From: Branchiostoma floridae
Taxonomy: Eukaryota; Chordata; Leptocardii; Amphioxiformes; Branchiostomatidae
Assembly: GCF_000003815.2 (NCBI RefSeq)
Contig: NC_049981.1
Location: 17,228,893-17,292,892, forward strand
Direction: 5' to 3'
Length of the DNA: 64,000 nucleotides
Notes under the pieces: model-generated
Seen by the model: the letters and a program-made list of their open reading frames with translations, nothing else
Told to the model about the DNA's origin: nothing
Databases searched by the model: none
Part shown: positions 11,991 through 23,600 of the stretch, piece after piece
Numbering within the stretch: the stretch's first letter is position 1
How the letters are laid out: every line of letters begins with the position of its first letter
Made by a program: the position numbers and the translations under genes

Positions 11991-12213
11991 ATCGTACAAA
12001 GGTAGTTAGCCTTGTAGGATTTTTGAAACGCCAGTGGGAGTCGAATACTACACAAAACAGATTTCTTTGTAGCAAAAAATAGACTGTTGTTTTGAGTATC
12101 GTCCATTCACAAGTTTTCACAAAATGAATCAGGTCCAGGTTCAGGTCCGGACCTGGACCTGATCCTCTGGACCTGAACCGGACCTGGATTTTCTGTACCG
12201 TTACTCATCCCTA

Positions 12214-12770
12214 ACTACGGTGTTCCGGTACAAAACCAGTTTTTCTTACTGGACCGGTCCAGAGTAACCGGACCTGAAAAAAATCGGTAGACCGGATGTT
12301 GGACCGATTGGCAAATGAACAGATCATATGATCAGGTATTCACACGTTTCGGGGTTTACCGGTCGGAAAATAACAAGAGCGAAGTAGAGTAGAGGCTATA
12401 GTCATTTCTTCCAAATTTTACAGTCAATCGTACGGAGGTAGTTAGCCTTGTAGGGAGTCGAATACTCCAGTGGGACTCGAATACTCCACAAAACAGATTT
12501 CTTTGTTGCGAAATGGACCATTGTTTTGAGTATCGTACGTTCACAAGTTCTCACTTTACTGAATCAGGTCCAGGTTCGGGTACCCGGACCTAAATCTTCT
12601 GTACAGGTGTGACAGCGATCTCACCCCCCCGGGATTTTGCCCTCCCGGGGGGGGAGATCGCTAGCGATTTCGCCCCGGGGGGGCGAGATCGCTAGTGATT
12701 TCGCCCCCGGGGGGGCGAGATCACGGGGGGGCGAGATCGCTGTCACACCGGTACCCATCCCTACTAGGAA
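12214..12770 (+). mobile_element. Copy 2 of the TIR element in tandem dimer
   Basis: Matches copy 1 from TACGGTG-TTCCGGTACAAAACC onward and ends GGTACCCATCCCTA, the inverse of the left end of copy 1. It lacks the first roughly 18 bp of copy 1. A 146-bp GC-rich foldback is inserted close to its right end. Confidence 0.75.
12605..12750. mobile_element. 146-bp GC-rich foldback insertion
   Basis: The ends GGTGTGACAGCGATCTC and its inverse GAGATCGCTGTCACACC enclose palindromic units (GCGAGATCGCTAG, runs of 7-8 G or C). It is flanked by GTAC at 12601-12604 and 12751-12754. Copy 1 of the dimer has a single GTAC at the corresponding place, which supports insertion with a 4-bp duplication. The G and C runs could form G-quadruplex or cruciform structures. 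Confidence 0.8.
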
Positions 12771-13616
12771 CACAAAGCAGTCGCCTTCGTATTTCTATAT
12801 CTGCCTATAAAGAAATATTACTTATTGCCTATCTATTAAAAAAAGGTATCAGAAAACGGTTAACAGCAAACATTCAGAACATAAAGCTGACCGTTTTTCA
12901 AAGACGTTTTCAAAGAGTTTGAGAAACTTCAGCTTGTGTCTGCATGTTTGGGCAATAGGATGATATAAGTGAGTTACTCTAAAAAAATGTAGTCAGTTAG
13001 ACAGTATCTCTGTGTTTCAGTATTTTCGCGAAATGTCAAAAAAACTAGAGATCCACAAACACATCTCTTCGCCAAATAATCATGCCTTTGTTCAAGACTA
13101 TTAGGTCTCATTCATGTAGTACTATTTCTAAAAGAGCACCTACCCCAAAGCAAACGACTGCATGAACGTGTGTTTGTAGCAGTTGAAAATTCTATTTATC
13201 TATCCCATCTATCCACGGGTATTGTTGTTTACAAACACCCATACATTCTACTGCAGTACCGAAGGAAAATGGCCATTCCACTTGGAACATTTGACGACTT
13301 TCAATGTCTCAAAAGATTATAATGAGGAAAAACATGTTTCCATTGCTACAGTCTCGTTAGCACATCATTAGCGTATGACCCACACCCTCCTATTACCGTC
13401 ACCAGTGATGGTTTCTCTTTCACGGAGAAACCATCACGGCCCCGCACTGAACCGAACCAGGACCAGGTCCGGAGGTGGCTCAGGACGGTTTGCGGAAATA
13501 CCATCATACGCCCTTTATTTCCTCTTTGGACCGGTGACGGCTAAGCGTCCTCTGACGGTTAACCGACACAGGATGGTTTAAGCAAAATATAAAGTGCACC
13601 TAAGTTTTATCTAAAT
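12771..13616. other. Non-coding, with one perfect hairpin
   Basis: No gene seen. At 13406-13438 GTGATGGTTTCTC and GAGAAACCATCAC form a 13-bp perfect stem with a 7-nt loop. Confidence 0.5.
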
Positions 13617-14163
13617 GAATGTATGGCATGTAGTACTTACACTACCCCAATAAAACCTCTGCACCTGCTACAAAAACGTTTTGTTAGAATTGCTTCAAAC
13701 GCCTCATTTATAGCAAACTCAGCAGCTTTGTTTCACAATCTGAAAATCTTGACAGTATATGATATAAACAAATTACAGTCAGCCATTTTCGTCCATAAAG
13801 TTATTCACAACAGTCCCTCTTTACCAGTCCTATATAAAGACATATTCCAGTACAACTCAGATATTCACGATCACAGTACGAGGCAGCAAAACAGACTTAG
13901 ACCTATTAAAACAAAATCTAACCTAACACAATTCACTATATTGTTTAGGGGCCCATCCATATGGAACACTCTAAGTCTTTCCAACAGAAATTGTCAGTCG
14001 ATTTCCGTTTTCAAGAAAAGCATAAAAAACAACCTCATAGAGAAGCCAACTATCTGCTCCTGATTTATTTGTTCCCTTGCTTCTTGATTATATTATGTTC
14101 AGTTATTTTTAAGTATTATACCATGTACTTGGTGCCTGTTTGTTGCATCCCTTGCTTTGATTT
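13617..14163 (+). mobile_element. LINE 3' end: reverse-transcriptase ORF C-terminus
   Basis: The frame 13623-14063 encodes the C-terminal tail typical of Jockey/CR1-type non-LTR retrotransposon polymerases: LLQKRFVRIASNASF near residue 15, LKILTVYDINKLQ, then STRQQNRLRP and a FRGPSIWNTLS block. The catalytic polymerase domain is absent, so it is 5' truncated as LINE copies usually are. An AT-rich 3' UTR follows to about 14163, where a Helitron-like end begins. Confidence 0.85.
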
Positions 14164-17021
14164 TTATATTTCAGCCATACATAGTATGGTGAAATATATT
14201 GTCTTCGTAATGTTTCTTCTTCTTCTTTCTTTCTCCTGTCAAATCTTCAAAGTGATTCATCTCCGCCGTTCCTGGACCGAATGACCTGAAATTTGGCACA
14301 GGGGTAGAATAGGCCAATAACTTGATGCATTTTTCTCAGTTTTTTCATATCTGCCTCTAAAATGATTTTATTGAGATTTTTTGGTCAATTTTTGACCAAA
14401 AAAGGACACTTTTGGCCCCTGTACCCTGGTATTACAACCAAATGAGCTGAAATTTGACAGAGATGTGCCTTGATAATGCACCCATATAAATTCAATAACA
14501 CTTTTGGTGTACAATACAACAAAATGCTTATTTTTGCGATTTTTTAACCAATTTTTTACCAAAAAAGGACACTTTTGGCTCCTGTACCTTGGTATTGCAA
14601 CCGAATGAGCTGAAATTTGACACAGATGTGCCTTGATAATCTCTTCATATAAATTCAATAACACTTTTGGTGTACAGTGCAACAAAATGCTTTTTTTTTG
14701 CGATTTTTGGCCAATTTTTGACCAAAAAAGGACACTTTTAGCACCTGTACCCTGGTATTACAATTAAATGACCTGAAATTTGGTATAGATAGGCATTAGA
14801 TACTTGGTAACAAGATTCAAGTAAAATTTTTGACATAAACAACTTTAAAATGATTAATTTTGGCACTTTTCTGAGGGGAAATTTGTTTTTTTTTGGCCTC
14901 CTGACGTGACCTTCCGTGACCCCGCACAGAGCCACACCTGTGCGCGTCAGCCGGAGAGTTAATTGAATCAAAGACCTAGCCAATCAGAGGAGGCCAAAGG
15001 CTAATTAATATTCATAAGCGGGGCCTCATGATCCCGTATATAGCAGTGTTCCCGCCAGGGGGAGCGAAGCCCGCCTAAGGCTCTCGCATTTTAGACTATT
15101 CATTTAGGCTTTATATTGTATCAGTTCTTAGGGGCATATCTATGATAATCGCAGCAGTCACTTAACTTCTCTTCAGGAGTTTAGCGTAACACTATTTCAG
15201 GTCAAACCGTCAAAGGCAACTAAAAACAAACTTTAACGTTACTGAGTTCAACAGTACTTATAACTTGTTGTCCGAAGTTGAAACGCTAGCGATGGTATTT
15301 TCGCTGCGCTGTTTGCTCCGTGTGACTGTTGTTGACGGTCTTATAACGGTATATTTTGAACCCCTGTACCCTGGTATGAGTAACATTTGGTATAGATAGG
15401 CATAAGATAGTTGGTAAAATGATCCAAGTAAAATTTTTGGCATAAAGTACTGTAAAGAGCTTAATTACAGCACTTTTTTTAGGGGAAATTGGTTTTCTTT
15501 CGTTCTCCATGCCATGACCTTTCGGACGTTCACCCCACAGAGCCGACATCTGCACCTGCGTCTAGCCGGCAGGAAGAGTTAATTCAATTAATGGTTCAGC
15601 CAATCAGCGAAGAGGAAAGCGAAGGCTAATTTATATTCATAAGCGGGACCACACAATACGTTAACTTGAAGACTCAGGCCGTACAGACTTCTCGCCAGGA
15701 TTTTTCAAAGCGTCGGACAGGGGTCCGGGGGCCGCCGAATGTCCCTGGCGGGGTCCAGGGGCAGGGCCACTGTGGGGGGGACCATGTGGGCGAAGACCCC
15801 CCGGAAGCTCTTGCATTTTAGACTATTGAGAAGGCTTCTTTTATCAGTTTTTTTAGGGCCATATCTACGATAATCACTTACTTCTCTTCAGCAAGTAATT
15901 AACTCTCACTCTCCCCAGACCGCTGGCACCTGGCACCTGTGGGCTCTGGGGTCACGGGAGTTCACGGGAGAAGGCCGAAAGAAAACAAATTTCCCCTCAG
16001 AAAAGTGCAGAAATTAATAATTTAAAATTGGTTCATGCCAAAAATTTTACTTGGATCATTTTACCAACTATCTAATGCCTATCTACACCAAATTTAAGGT
16101 CATTCCATTGTAATTCAATGGTACAGGGGGGCCAAAATATACCGTTGTGGTCAAAACGTGACCTTTAAACTTCAATAAAATCATTTTAGAGGCAGATATG
16201 AAAAAAATGAGAAAAAAGCACCTCGGTATTGACCCACTCTACTCTTGTGCCAAATTTCAGGTCATTCGGTCCCGGAACGACGGAAATGATTCGATTTGAA
16301 GATTTGACAGGAGAAAGAAAGAAAGAAAGAAACACTAGAAAGGCCGACATTTGCTTAAGAGCAAATACAGCATATTTCAGCCATACCCCTTTCCACGCAA
16401 CATTGGACTGTTCCAAATCACCCCTGCGCAAAAATGGAACATCCTCTTAACAGTACATTATCCCCCAAAGTGGACTGGTATTGTGAATTGATTCCAGGTA
16501 AAAACAGAGCTTGCTTCTATTTTTCAGAAAATGACAATAATCACACCTTCCATTCAGAAAATTTTCATCATGACTGAAAATTGTTGAATGACTTCATGTA
16601 ATGTCATTAACAATTTTCAGTACGATAACTAGGTGTAAGTTTAAAAAAGTATAAGCTCCTTGTGATGTGGGTACATTTATTGTTGCAGTGAACTTTTTTT
16701 ATTCAAGTAGGGCATACGATTTAATAATTATCAAGCATGTGTAGGTACTGTAGGAGCGTTTGTTTTCTTCAAGCTGTAAAACTGTTAAACTGTTTTACTT
16801 TGTATGCAATCAGCCATCGAGCCTATTCTTATTTTAGTTTAACAACTTCCTGCCAGACCCGGAAGATACGATTGAACCTTGTTCGAGGATTTATTTTCGT
16901 CTGTCTGGTCAGTCTGTTCATACCCTGGCGCTGAGAGTGTTTTATTGGGCTGAAACTCTGGCAGTTTAAAGTTACTTACAATTTAAATGTTCAAAGTTTA
17001 TGTCAAACAACAACAGCACTA

Positions 17022-17135
17022 GGAAATGTGGCCACTATAGACAGGTGGTCACTATAGAGAAAATGCTGATCTATTGACTAGGAGCCATACGTTACACATG
17101 ATTTCAGTACACTGATCATTAATCATATAAACATT
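17022..17135 (+). mobile_element. Fragment of the pogo-like element
   Basis: Matches the reverse complement of about 9600-9710, including GGAAATGTG, ACTATAGACAGGTG and CACTATAGAGAAAATG in order. Both termini are missing. Confidence 0.65.
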
Positions 17136-17575
17136 GCACAGGTAAGCCAATTGTTTAGATGTACAATTAAGTTCAAATAATTCTGAAGAGAAATATTGAT
17201 GAGAAAATAATCATTCTCGCCACTGTCTAACTTATAATTACGTATCAAGACTAAACGCAGATTTTCTAACTAACGCACCTTTCGCCGACTTCATCAAAGG
17301 ACCGCCAGCTATCAATCAAACACGGCTGTTGATTAGACTTAGAGTTTCAAACAGTCATGTGCTGTGTGCCAGTTGACAGCGAACTTCATGCTACGTGATG
17401 TTTTACATTGCTTGGACCTTCTTTCCTACAGCGGTGCTTCTACAAAATATTTAGACTGTAACACTGAGTCCCACATGTTTTATAGAATAGAATTTGACGC
17501 AGAACAGCATTTTTTGCTGGGTATTTTTCTTGAAACGTGTCCGTGGGAATATCAGCGAGGCGGCGACGTAGGGAT
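17136..17575. other. Spacer of the inverted-repeat compound
   Basis: No recognised feature. From about 17575 the text resembles a diverged copy of the module at 18316-18490 (GACCGTCAACAA, GCGCAGCGAA, CTGAAGAGAAGT). Confidence 0.4.
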
Positions 17576-19662
17576 ATCAGACCGTCAACAAAAGTCGCAC
17601 GGCGGCTAACGGCGCAGCGAAGATACTAGCGCTATAAATAAGCGCTTCAACTAAGGATGGCAACCCGTACAATATTTTTGTATACTGTTGAGCTAAGTAA
17701 AGTTTGTTGTTTATGAGGTTTTAGTTGTCTTTGAAGCTTTGACCCGAAATATTTTAAAGTCAAACTGCTGAAGAGAAGTAAGTGATTATCGTAGATATGG
17801 CCCTAAAAAACTGATAAAAGAAGCCTTCTCAATAGTCTAAAATGCAAGAGCTTCCGGGGGGGCTTCGCCCACCTGGGTCCCCCCCACAGTGGCCCTGCCC
17901 CTGGACCCCGTCAGGGACATTCGGCGGCCCCCGGACCCCTGTCCGACGCTTTGAAAAAATCCTGGCGAGAAGTCTGTACGGCCTGAGTCTTCAAGTTAAC
18001 GTATTGTGTGGTCCCGCTTATGAATATTAATTAGCCTTCGCTTTCCTCTTCGCTGATTGGCTGAACCATTAATTGAATTAACTCTTCCTGCCGGCTAGAC
18101 GCAGGTGCAGATGTCGGCTCTGTGGGGTGAACGTCCGAAAGGTCATGGCATGGAGAACGAAAGAAAACCAATTTCCCCTAAAAAAAGTGCTGTAATTAAG
18201 CCTTTTACAGTACTTTATGCCAAAAATTTCACTTGGATCATTTTACCAACTATCTTATGCCTAGCTATACCAAATGTTACTCATACCAGGGTACAGAGGT
18301 GCAAAATATACCGTTATAAGACCGTCAACAACAGTCGCACGGAGCTAACAGCGCAGCGAAAATACCATCGCTAGCGTTTCAACTTCGGATAACAAGTTAT
18401 AAGTACTGTTGAACTCAGTAACGTTAAAGTTTGTTTTTAGTTGCCTTTGACGGTTTGACCTGAAATAGTGTTACGCTAAACTCCTGAAGAGAAGTTAAGT
18501 GACTGCTGCGATTATCATAGATATGCCCCTAAGAACTGATACAATATAAAGCCTTCTGAATAGTCTAAAATGCGAGAGCCTTAGGCGGGCTTCGCTCCCC
18601 CTGGCGGGAACACTGCTATATGCGGGATCATGAGGCCCCGCTTATGAATATTAATTAGCCTTTGGCCTCCTCTTCGCTGATTGGCTAGGTCTTTGATTCA
18701 ATTAACTCTCCGACTGACGCGCACAGGTGTGGCTCTGTGCGGGGTCACGGAAGGTCACGTCAGGAGGCCAAAAGAAAACAAATTTCCCCTCAGAAAAGTG
18801 CCAAAATTAATCATTTTAAAGTTGTTTATGTCAAAAATTTTACTCGAATCTTGTTACCAAGTATCTAATGCCTATCTATACCAAATTTCAGGTCATTTAA
18901 TTGTAATACCAGGGTACAGGTGCTAAAAGTGTCCTTTTTTGGTCAAAAATTCGCCAAAAATCGCAAAAATAAGCATTTTGTTGCACTGTACACCAAAAGT
19001 GTTATTGAATTTATATGAAGGGATTATCAAGGCACATCTGTGTAAAATTTCAGCTCATTCGGTTGCAATACCAAGGTACAGGAGCCAAAAGTGTCCTTTT
19101 TTGGTCAAAAATTGGTCAAAAAATCGCAAAAATAAGCATTTTGTTGTACTGTACACCAAAAGTGTTATTGAATTTATATGGGGGCATTATCAGGGCACAT
19201 CTCTGTCAAATTTCAGCTCATTTGGTTGTAATACCAGGGTACAGGGGCCAAAAGTGTCCTTTTTTGGTCAAAAATTGGTAAAAAAATCGCAAAAATAAGC
19301 ATTTTGTTGTACTGTACACCAAAAGTGTTATCGAATTTATATGGGGGCATTATCAAGGCACATCTCTGTCAAATTTCAGCTCATTTGGTTGTAATACCAG
19401 GGTACAGGGGCCAAAATATACAGTTTTGGTCTAAAATTGACCAAAAAAATCTCAATAAAATCATTTTAGAGGCAGATATGAAAAAAAACTGAGAAAAACG
19501 CATCAAGGTATTGGCCCATTCTACCCCTGTGCCAAATTTCAGGTCATTCGGTCCAGGAACGGCGGAGATGAATCACTTTGAAGATTTGACAGGAGAAGAA
19601 GAAGAAAGAAGAAACATTACGAATACAATATATTTCACCATACTATGTATGGCTGAAATATA

Positions 19663-20380
19663 ATTAGCGTACATTGCACATGGAAGTTGGACAATTAGTT
19701 GATTAGGCTAGAATGGGAAATGCGTTTGACCATAGTGAGTATACCCTAAACGCAAACTCCGCGTTACCAGTGCTGTAACTACCGGCTCCCTGCATTGACT
19801 GGGTGAATGAATGGTTTATTCTTGTGAAACTTTGCAGCCTCGTGGCTGAAGTACATTCTGCTTACATCAGTTTTAAAAACTTTTGTCACTATTTAGTTTT
19901 ATTTAAAAACTTCAGTTGCAACATATCATTTTCTTTATTCAACGATGTCAGTCATTTTGTCAGTTTCTTAGGTTTCGATCGTGTTCTTTGTCATGGATTG
20001 TTCTAGATATGACGTTTTACGCTATTGATGAGTCGAATTTATCGTTTATTTTCTTTAATTACTCAATGGTCACCGCATTACATTTGAAGGTGTGACCCTA
20101 GTGTCACTACAAGGTTCTGGGTTACATGAATAAGACTAGGGCAGCATCCCAATGAAGATGCGGCACGTTGGTGGCGTCACTGCGCCCTAAACTGAATTTG
20201 TGTTACCCTTGACTTTATAATGGAAATATCATGCAAGACGAAAAAGCATGATCTGACCAAAAGGACAAGAAAACAAAGACAGCGTATAAAGATTAGTTTT
20301 TCATCTATGAAATTCATTGTCCGCCCTGTCCAATTACTCGGACGCCCCCAACCTACTGCAGTAAGGTACTTGCTTTATAT
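19663..20380. other. Probable 3' flank of the oxygenase gene
   Basis: No separate gene recognised. It lies downstream of the minus-strand oxygenase stop codon. AATAAA-type words on the minus strand (TTTATT on plus near 20040) could serve as polyadenylation signals. That is a guess. Confidence 0.35.
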
Positions 20381-20565
20381 CCCCCTCACATTAGGCGAAA
20401 ATCGATCGGACGACGAGTCTGCGAGCTCTAAATTACGAGGAGGCATGACCCTGCTTCCGAAAAAGAAATGGCAGAGTTCCCCCCTTTCCGTCAGGGTCAT
20501 GCCTCCTCGTAATTTAGAGTTCGCAGACTCGTCGTCCGACCGATTTACGCCTAATGTGAGGGGGG
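20381..20565. mobile_element. Long-hairpin MITE, about 185 bp
   Basis: The arms are inverted copies of about 75 bp beginning CCCCCTCACATTAGGCG and containing GACGACGAGTCTGCGA and GAGGAGGCATGACCCTG, with a short loop holding CCGAAAAAGAAATGG. TAT flanks both ends (20378-20380 and 20566-20568), which may be a target duplication. Near-identical open frames on both strands are a result of this symmetry. It starts 66 bases past the oxygenase stop, so it probably lies in that gene's 3' UTR. Confidence 0.85.
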
Positions 20566-20631
20566 TATCAGGAACATCAAAACTGCCTGGCTCTGTCAAC
20601 TGCTCACTAAGAGTGGTGACAATCTATCTGT

Positions 20632-23600
20632 TTAGTTGTCGAGGTAGGACCATTTGAGTTTCTGCTGCACGTGCTGTTTGGCCGTGATGGGGTCGTACTT
20701 GTTGGAGCCATCCAGACACACCAGCTTGGTGTCCTCGTCAGGGTGGGTGAAGAACGCGATGGACCGGCGGAACGACTTCCGGTCTTTCTCCGACTCCGGC
20801 ATCACCACGCGATGTTTCTGGGGAAAGAGAGGCAAGAATATTTTTAAGCCTTGTTATACTCCCTAGCTTTCCACTAGGCCAGCGCTATCGTCGTACTCTC
20901 TTTGCGACCTAAACCATGACAGATTGCATAAGTTAACGAATTTTATAGAAAATGAAGCAAAAAAAGACGAATCTTTTTACGCTTTGTGTGTCCTTTCAGT
21001 CATACTTGTACACCTGAATGATAACTTGTACACCTGAATGATAACGGTATATTTAGTAGGAAATTGAAGATCGATATATTTTAGGAAACAGTAAAAGCCC
21101 AGGGTGATCGCCGTCTAGTGGAAAGGAGGCCTTATAATTGGAGTTGAAATCCTTCCCGCATCATTCGGTGCATAGGGTGGCGCCCATCTCTGTAGTCCTG
21201 GGCCACACAGCTTTTGTGCAATCCCTACAGCAAGAGGCTAGACCGCTAGATTCTTTCCCAAATGCTGATGAGTGCAGATAAAGCAGTATGTACATTTTGT
21301 AAAAGTCTTTGGTTTCACCCAGCCGTAGACTAAACTTACGACCTACCGACGAAGGCGACATGCCCCCCTGATTAAATAGACAAACAAATACATACCGTAG
21401 ATACGAGTTTGTCGCCTGACCACCGCTGCAGCATGTCTCCTATGTTCACCAGGACACTGCCCGGTACGTACGGGGCGGGCTTGTAGTCACCTTCCTTGTT
21501 CATGACCTGGGGTAAAAAGGAAAGCAAGTTAACGTTAAGGCCTTGCAATACATAGCCGACCATGGCTTCCAAACCTTCTCCAGACCACGGTTGGGAGTTA
21601 AGCCTTTCCCACATATAACCGGCCATGGCCCCTTCACCTTTTCCAGACTACGGTCGGGAGTTTGTTGTAGCATTGGTATCTGTGGTTGGGGATTGGTTGG
21701 GGAGCCTGCTCGTCTGCTCCAGCCAACTATAAATTTTTAAGAAGTAAATTTGGAAAGTCATATTATGTTTGAATGCGATTGGAGAAGCGAAATGGAGCTA
21801 GAATAGAAATGATTCCAGGCTACTCAAAACCCAGCGCCTACCGTGGTTGAGGAGTAGCCGGGATCAAAGTTGTGGGACAGGAGCGTCAAGGTCTAGACTT
21901 TTGTGTGCATGTTAGGCTGTGTCAAGTCGACGTTCTGATGACCCGTGCCGGATGAACTTCGTCAACATATGGGCGCCTTCCCGATGCAACGGTAATAGTT
22001 TAAAGCGCGGGTAAGTTCATATGAGACATCGTGAGAAGCTGTCAAAGAAGTACAGTACCTCTAAGCCAGGGACGCCATCTCTGGAACAGAAGTGTAATGG
22101 CGCCCCAGTCTGTGTGGTCTCGGCGTCTCACAAGGAAAAGAATCATCATAGCAACATAAAAAACTGTGTAACATCAACTTAAACATCCACTTAAAATCTC
22201 TCATCGGATCCGAGACGGGGGCCGATATCGATCAACGGACACCTTTGACCCGTTACTGACGTCACAGAAGGCAGGTTGGTAAGAGATTTATACGTTACTA
22301 TCTGTATATAAATGAATTGTACATCATCTCAATTATGATATATAATCACAGTTTATATGTCTATCTTAGAGGACAATTTGTGCGAAGAAGCAAAAATCAT
22401 TAGTCCAAAATCTCAGGTAATGCCAAATTTTGAGATATGGCTTTCTAGATTCCAACTGATCATGTATCATTTAAAGTACTGTACCGAAATAAATAAATCA
22501 AACAATTGATATGAAGAATCCAACACACCGCATTTGTTTCTCGTTGACGTCATCAGGGACAGGCGGGTAGCGCAGAGCGCTGAGAGTGGTGCTGTTCGCC
22601 CCCCTCCCCATGTGCTGGAACATACTCAGGAAACTCGCAACATCCTACAATATACATTGAATAAATCGCTGGTCAAACAACTATTTGATTCAGGCCACGT
22701 GGAGTTTTAGAGGTATCCAGCTTCAGCGATGTGTGGGGAAAATGACAGAAATATCAGGACTTCAGGAGAGACGGAAGGCGTTATACGCTATCTGCAGCTT
22801 CTGCTCACCGAGCACCGAGCCACGTCATATCTGAATTGAGTGACGCAAGATAAGCTCTTAGTAGCTATTGACTGACTTTTCATCAGTATTTCCCAAGCCT
22901 TTTTGCAGCGCCACCTACCGGAATGTGCAGACCTCTGCCGATAAGCTCAAGTATCCTCATGTCCAGGCGGCGGCATTTCTCGTAGAACGTCACAATCTTG
23001 TCTTCAAACTCCGGAACTTCTGTCGGCCAAGTCTGCCCAAATGTGCACCACAAAACAATTAAGATACGATGGATTGCTTAGGTCTAATGGTGGAAAACTA
23101 GCAAAACGTTCCAAATTATCCTCCCTAAGTTTCTAGCATGGACAACAGGCATTATCAAATAAGGTCAAAAACGTTGGCCGATAGAAAACAGAAGGAAATC
23201 TGTTCACCTGGCCCTCGGAAAGAGGCATGTTGATATCGAAAGCTTCCTTGAGATTTCCAAGTGTTTCCAAGTTGCTTCTACAAAATAGAAGTGAAAATAA
23301 AAACATTATATCATATAAGAAGAAAGACGTGCATGTATATTATTCGTACCGCCACCAAGGACGTTGCGTTTCAGGAATCGTTTGAATAGCTTTGTGGTTT
23401 TGCCTGAGTGGCTATTTTTGGCTCAACAGAACTACTAAATCAACAATAGATGAACCATTCTTTTATGAGAAGTTTCAAACTCGTACTAGTATTCTAAATT
23501 TATATAACGTGGTCAATGGATAGTTTCTTCCTTTCCGCAAACCCCCTTACATTATTTCTTGATCATTCCCTAATCTACGCCACACCCTAGTCCACTACTC

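Larger units (their letters stand above)
10683..12213 (+). mobile_element. Copy 1 of a TIR element in tandem dimer, with insertions
   Basis: Begins TAGGGCTGGGTACCGGTAC and ends with the inverted form ACTCATCCCTA. The interior is rich in ACCGG/GGACCT words. It matches copy 2 (12214-12770) collinearly once two insertions, at 10813-11845 and 11955-11990, are removed. The end sequence is hAT-like in style, but no 8-bp target duplication was found, so the class is uncertain. Confidence 0.75.
14166..19662. mobile_element. 5.5-kb inverted-repeat compound of Helitron-like elements
   Basis: Both outer ends are the same 5'-type terminus in opposite orientation (ATATTTCAGCCATAC followed by the palindrome CATACATAGTATG). 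The left arm, 14166-15893, and right arm, about 17766-19662, are inverted copies. The right arm is longer by about one internal module of 160 bp. The modules repeat text such as GACCTGAAATTTGGYA and AAAAGTGTCC. The centre, 15894-17765, holds a further partial copy and other repeats. Open frames at 15286-15555 and 18105-18374 have nearly the same translation only because they sit in the two arms. They are not genes. Confidence 0.85.
16335..19662 (-). mobile_element. Helitron-like element read on the minus strand
   Basis: Taking 19662 as the 5' end, the minus strand ends at 16335 with ATGGCTGAAATATGC, then the hairpin ATTTGCTCTTAAGCAAAT, GTCGGCCTTT and CTAG followed by T. A hairpin about 10 nt before a CTRR-type end is the classic Helitron 3' terminus. 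Immediately beyond it, in the same orientation, lies another copy's 5' region (CTCCTGTCAAATCTTC) without its end hairpin. Confidence 0.65.

Noticed and set aside
15286-18374. Two nearly identical 89-residue proteins at 15286-15555 (minus) and 18105-18374 (plus)
   Set aside because: They lie in the two arms of the inverted-repeat compound. Repeated identity reflects DNA duplication, not coding selection.
20220-20657. 145-codon plus-strand frame with a matching frame on the other strand
   Set aside because: The mirror similarity comes from the 185-bp hairpin element. The frame also overlaps the last oxygenase exon on the opposite strand.
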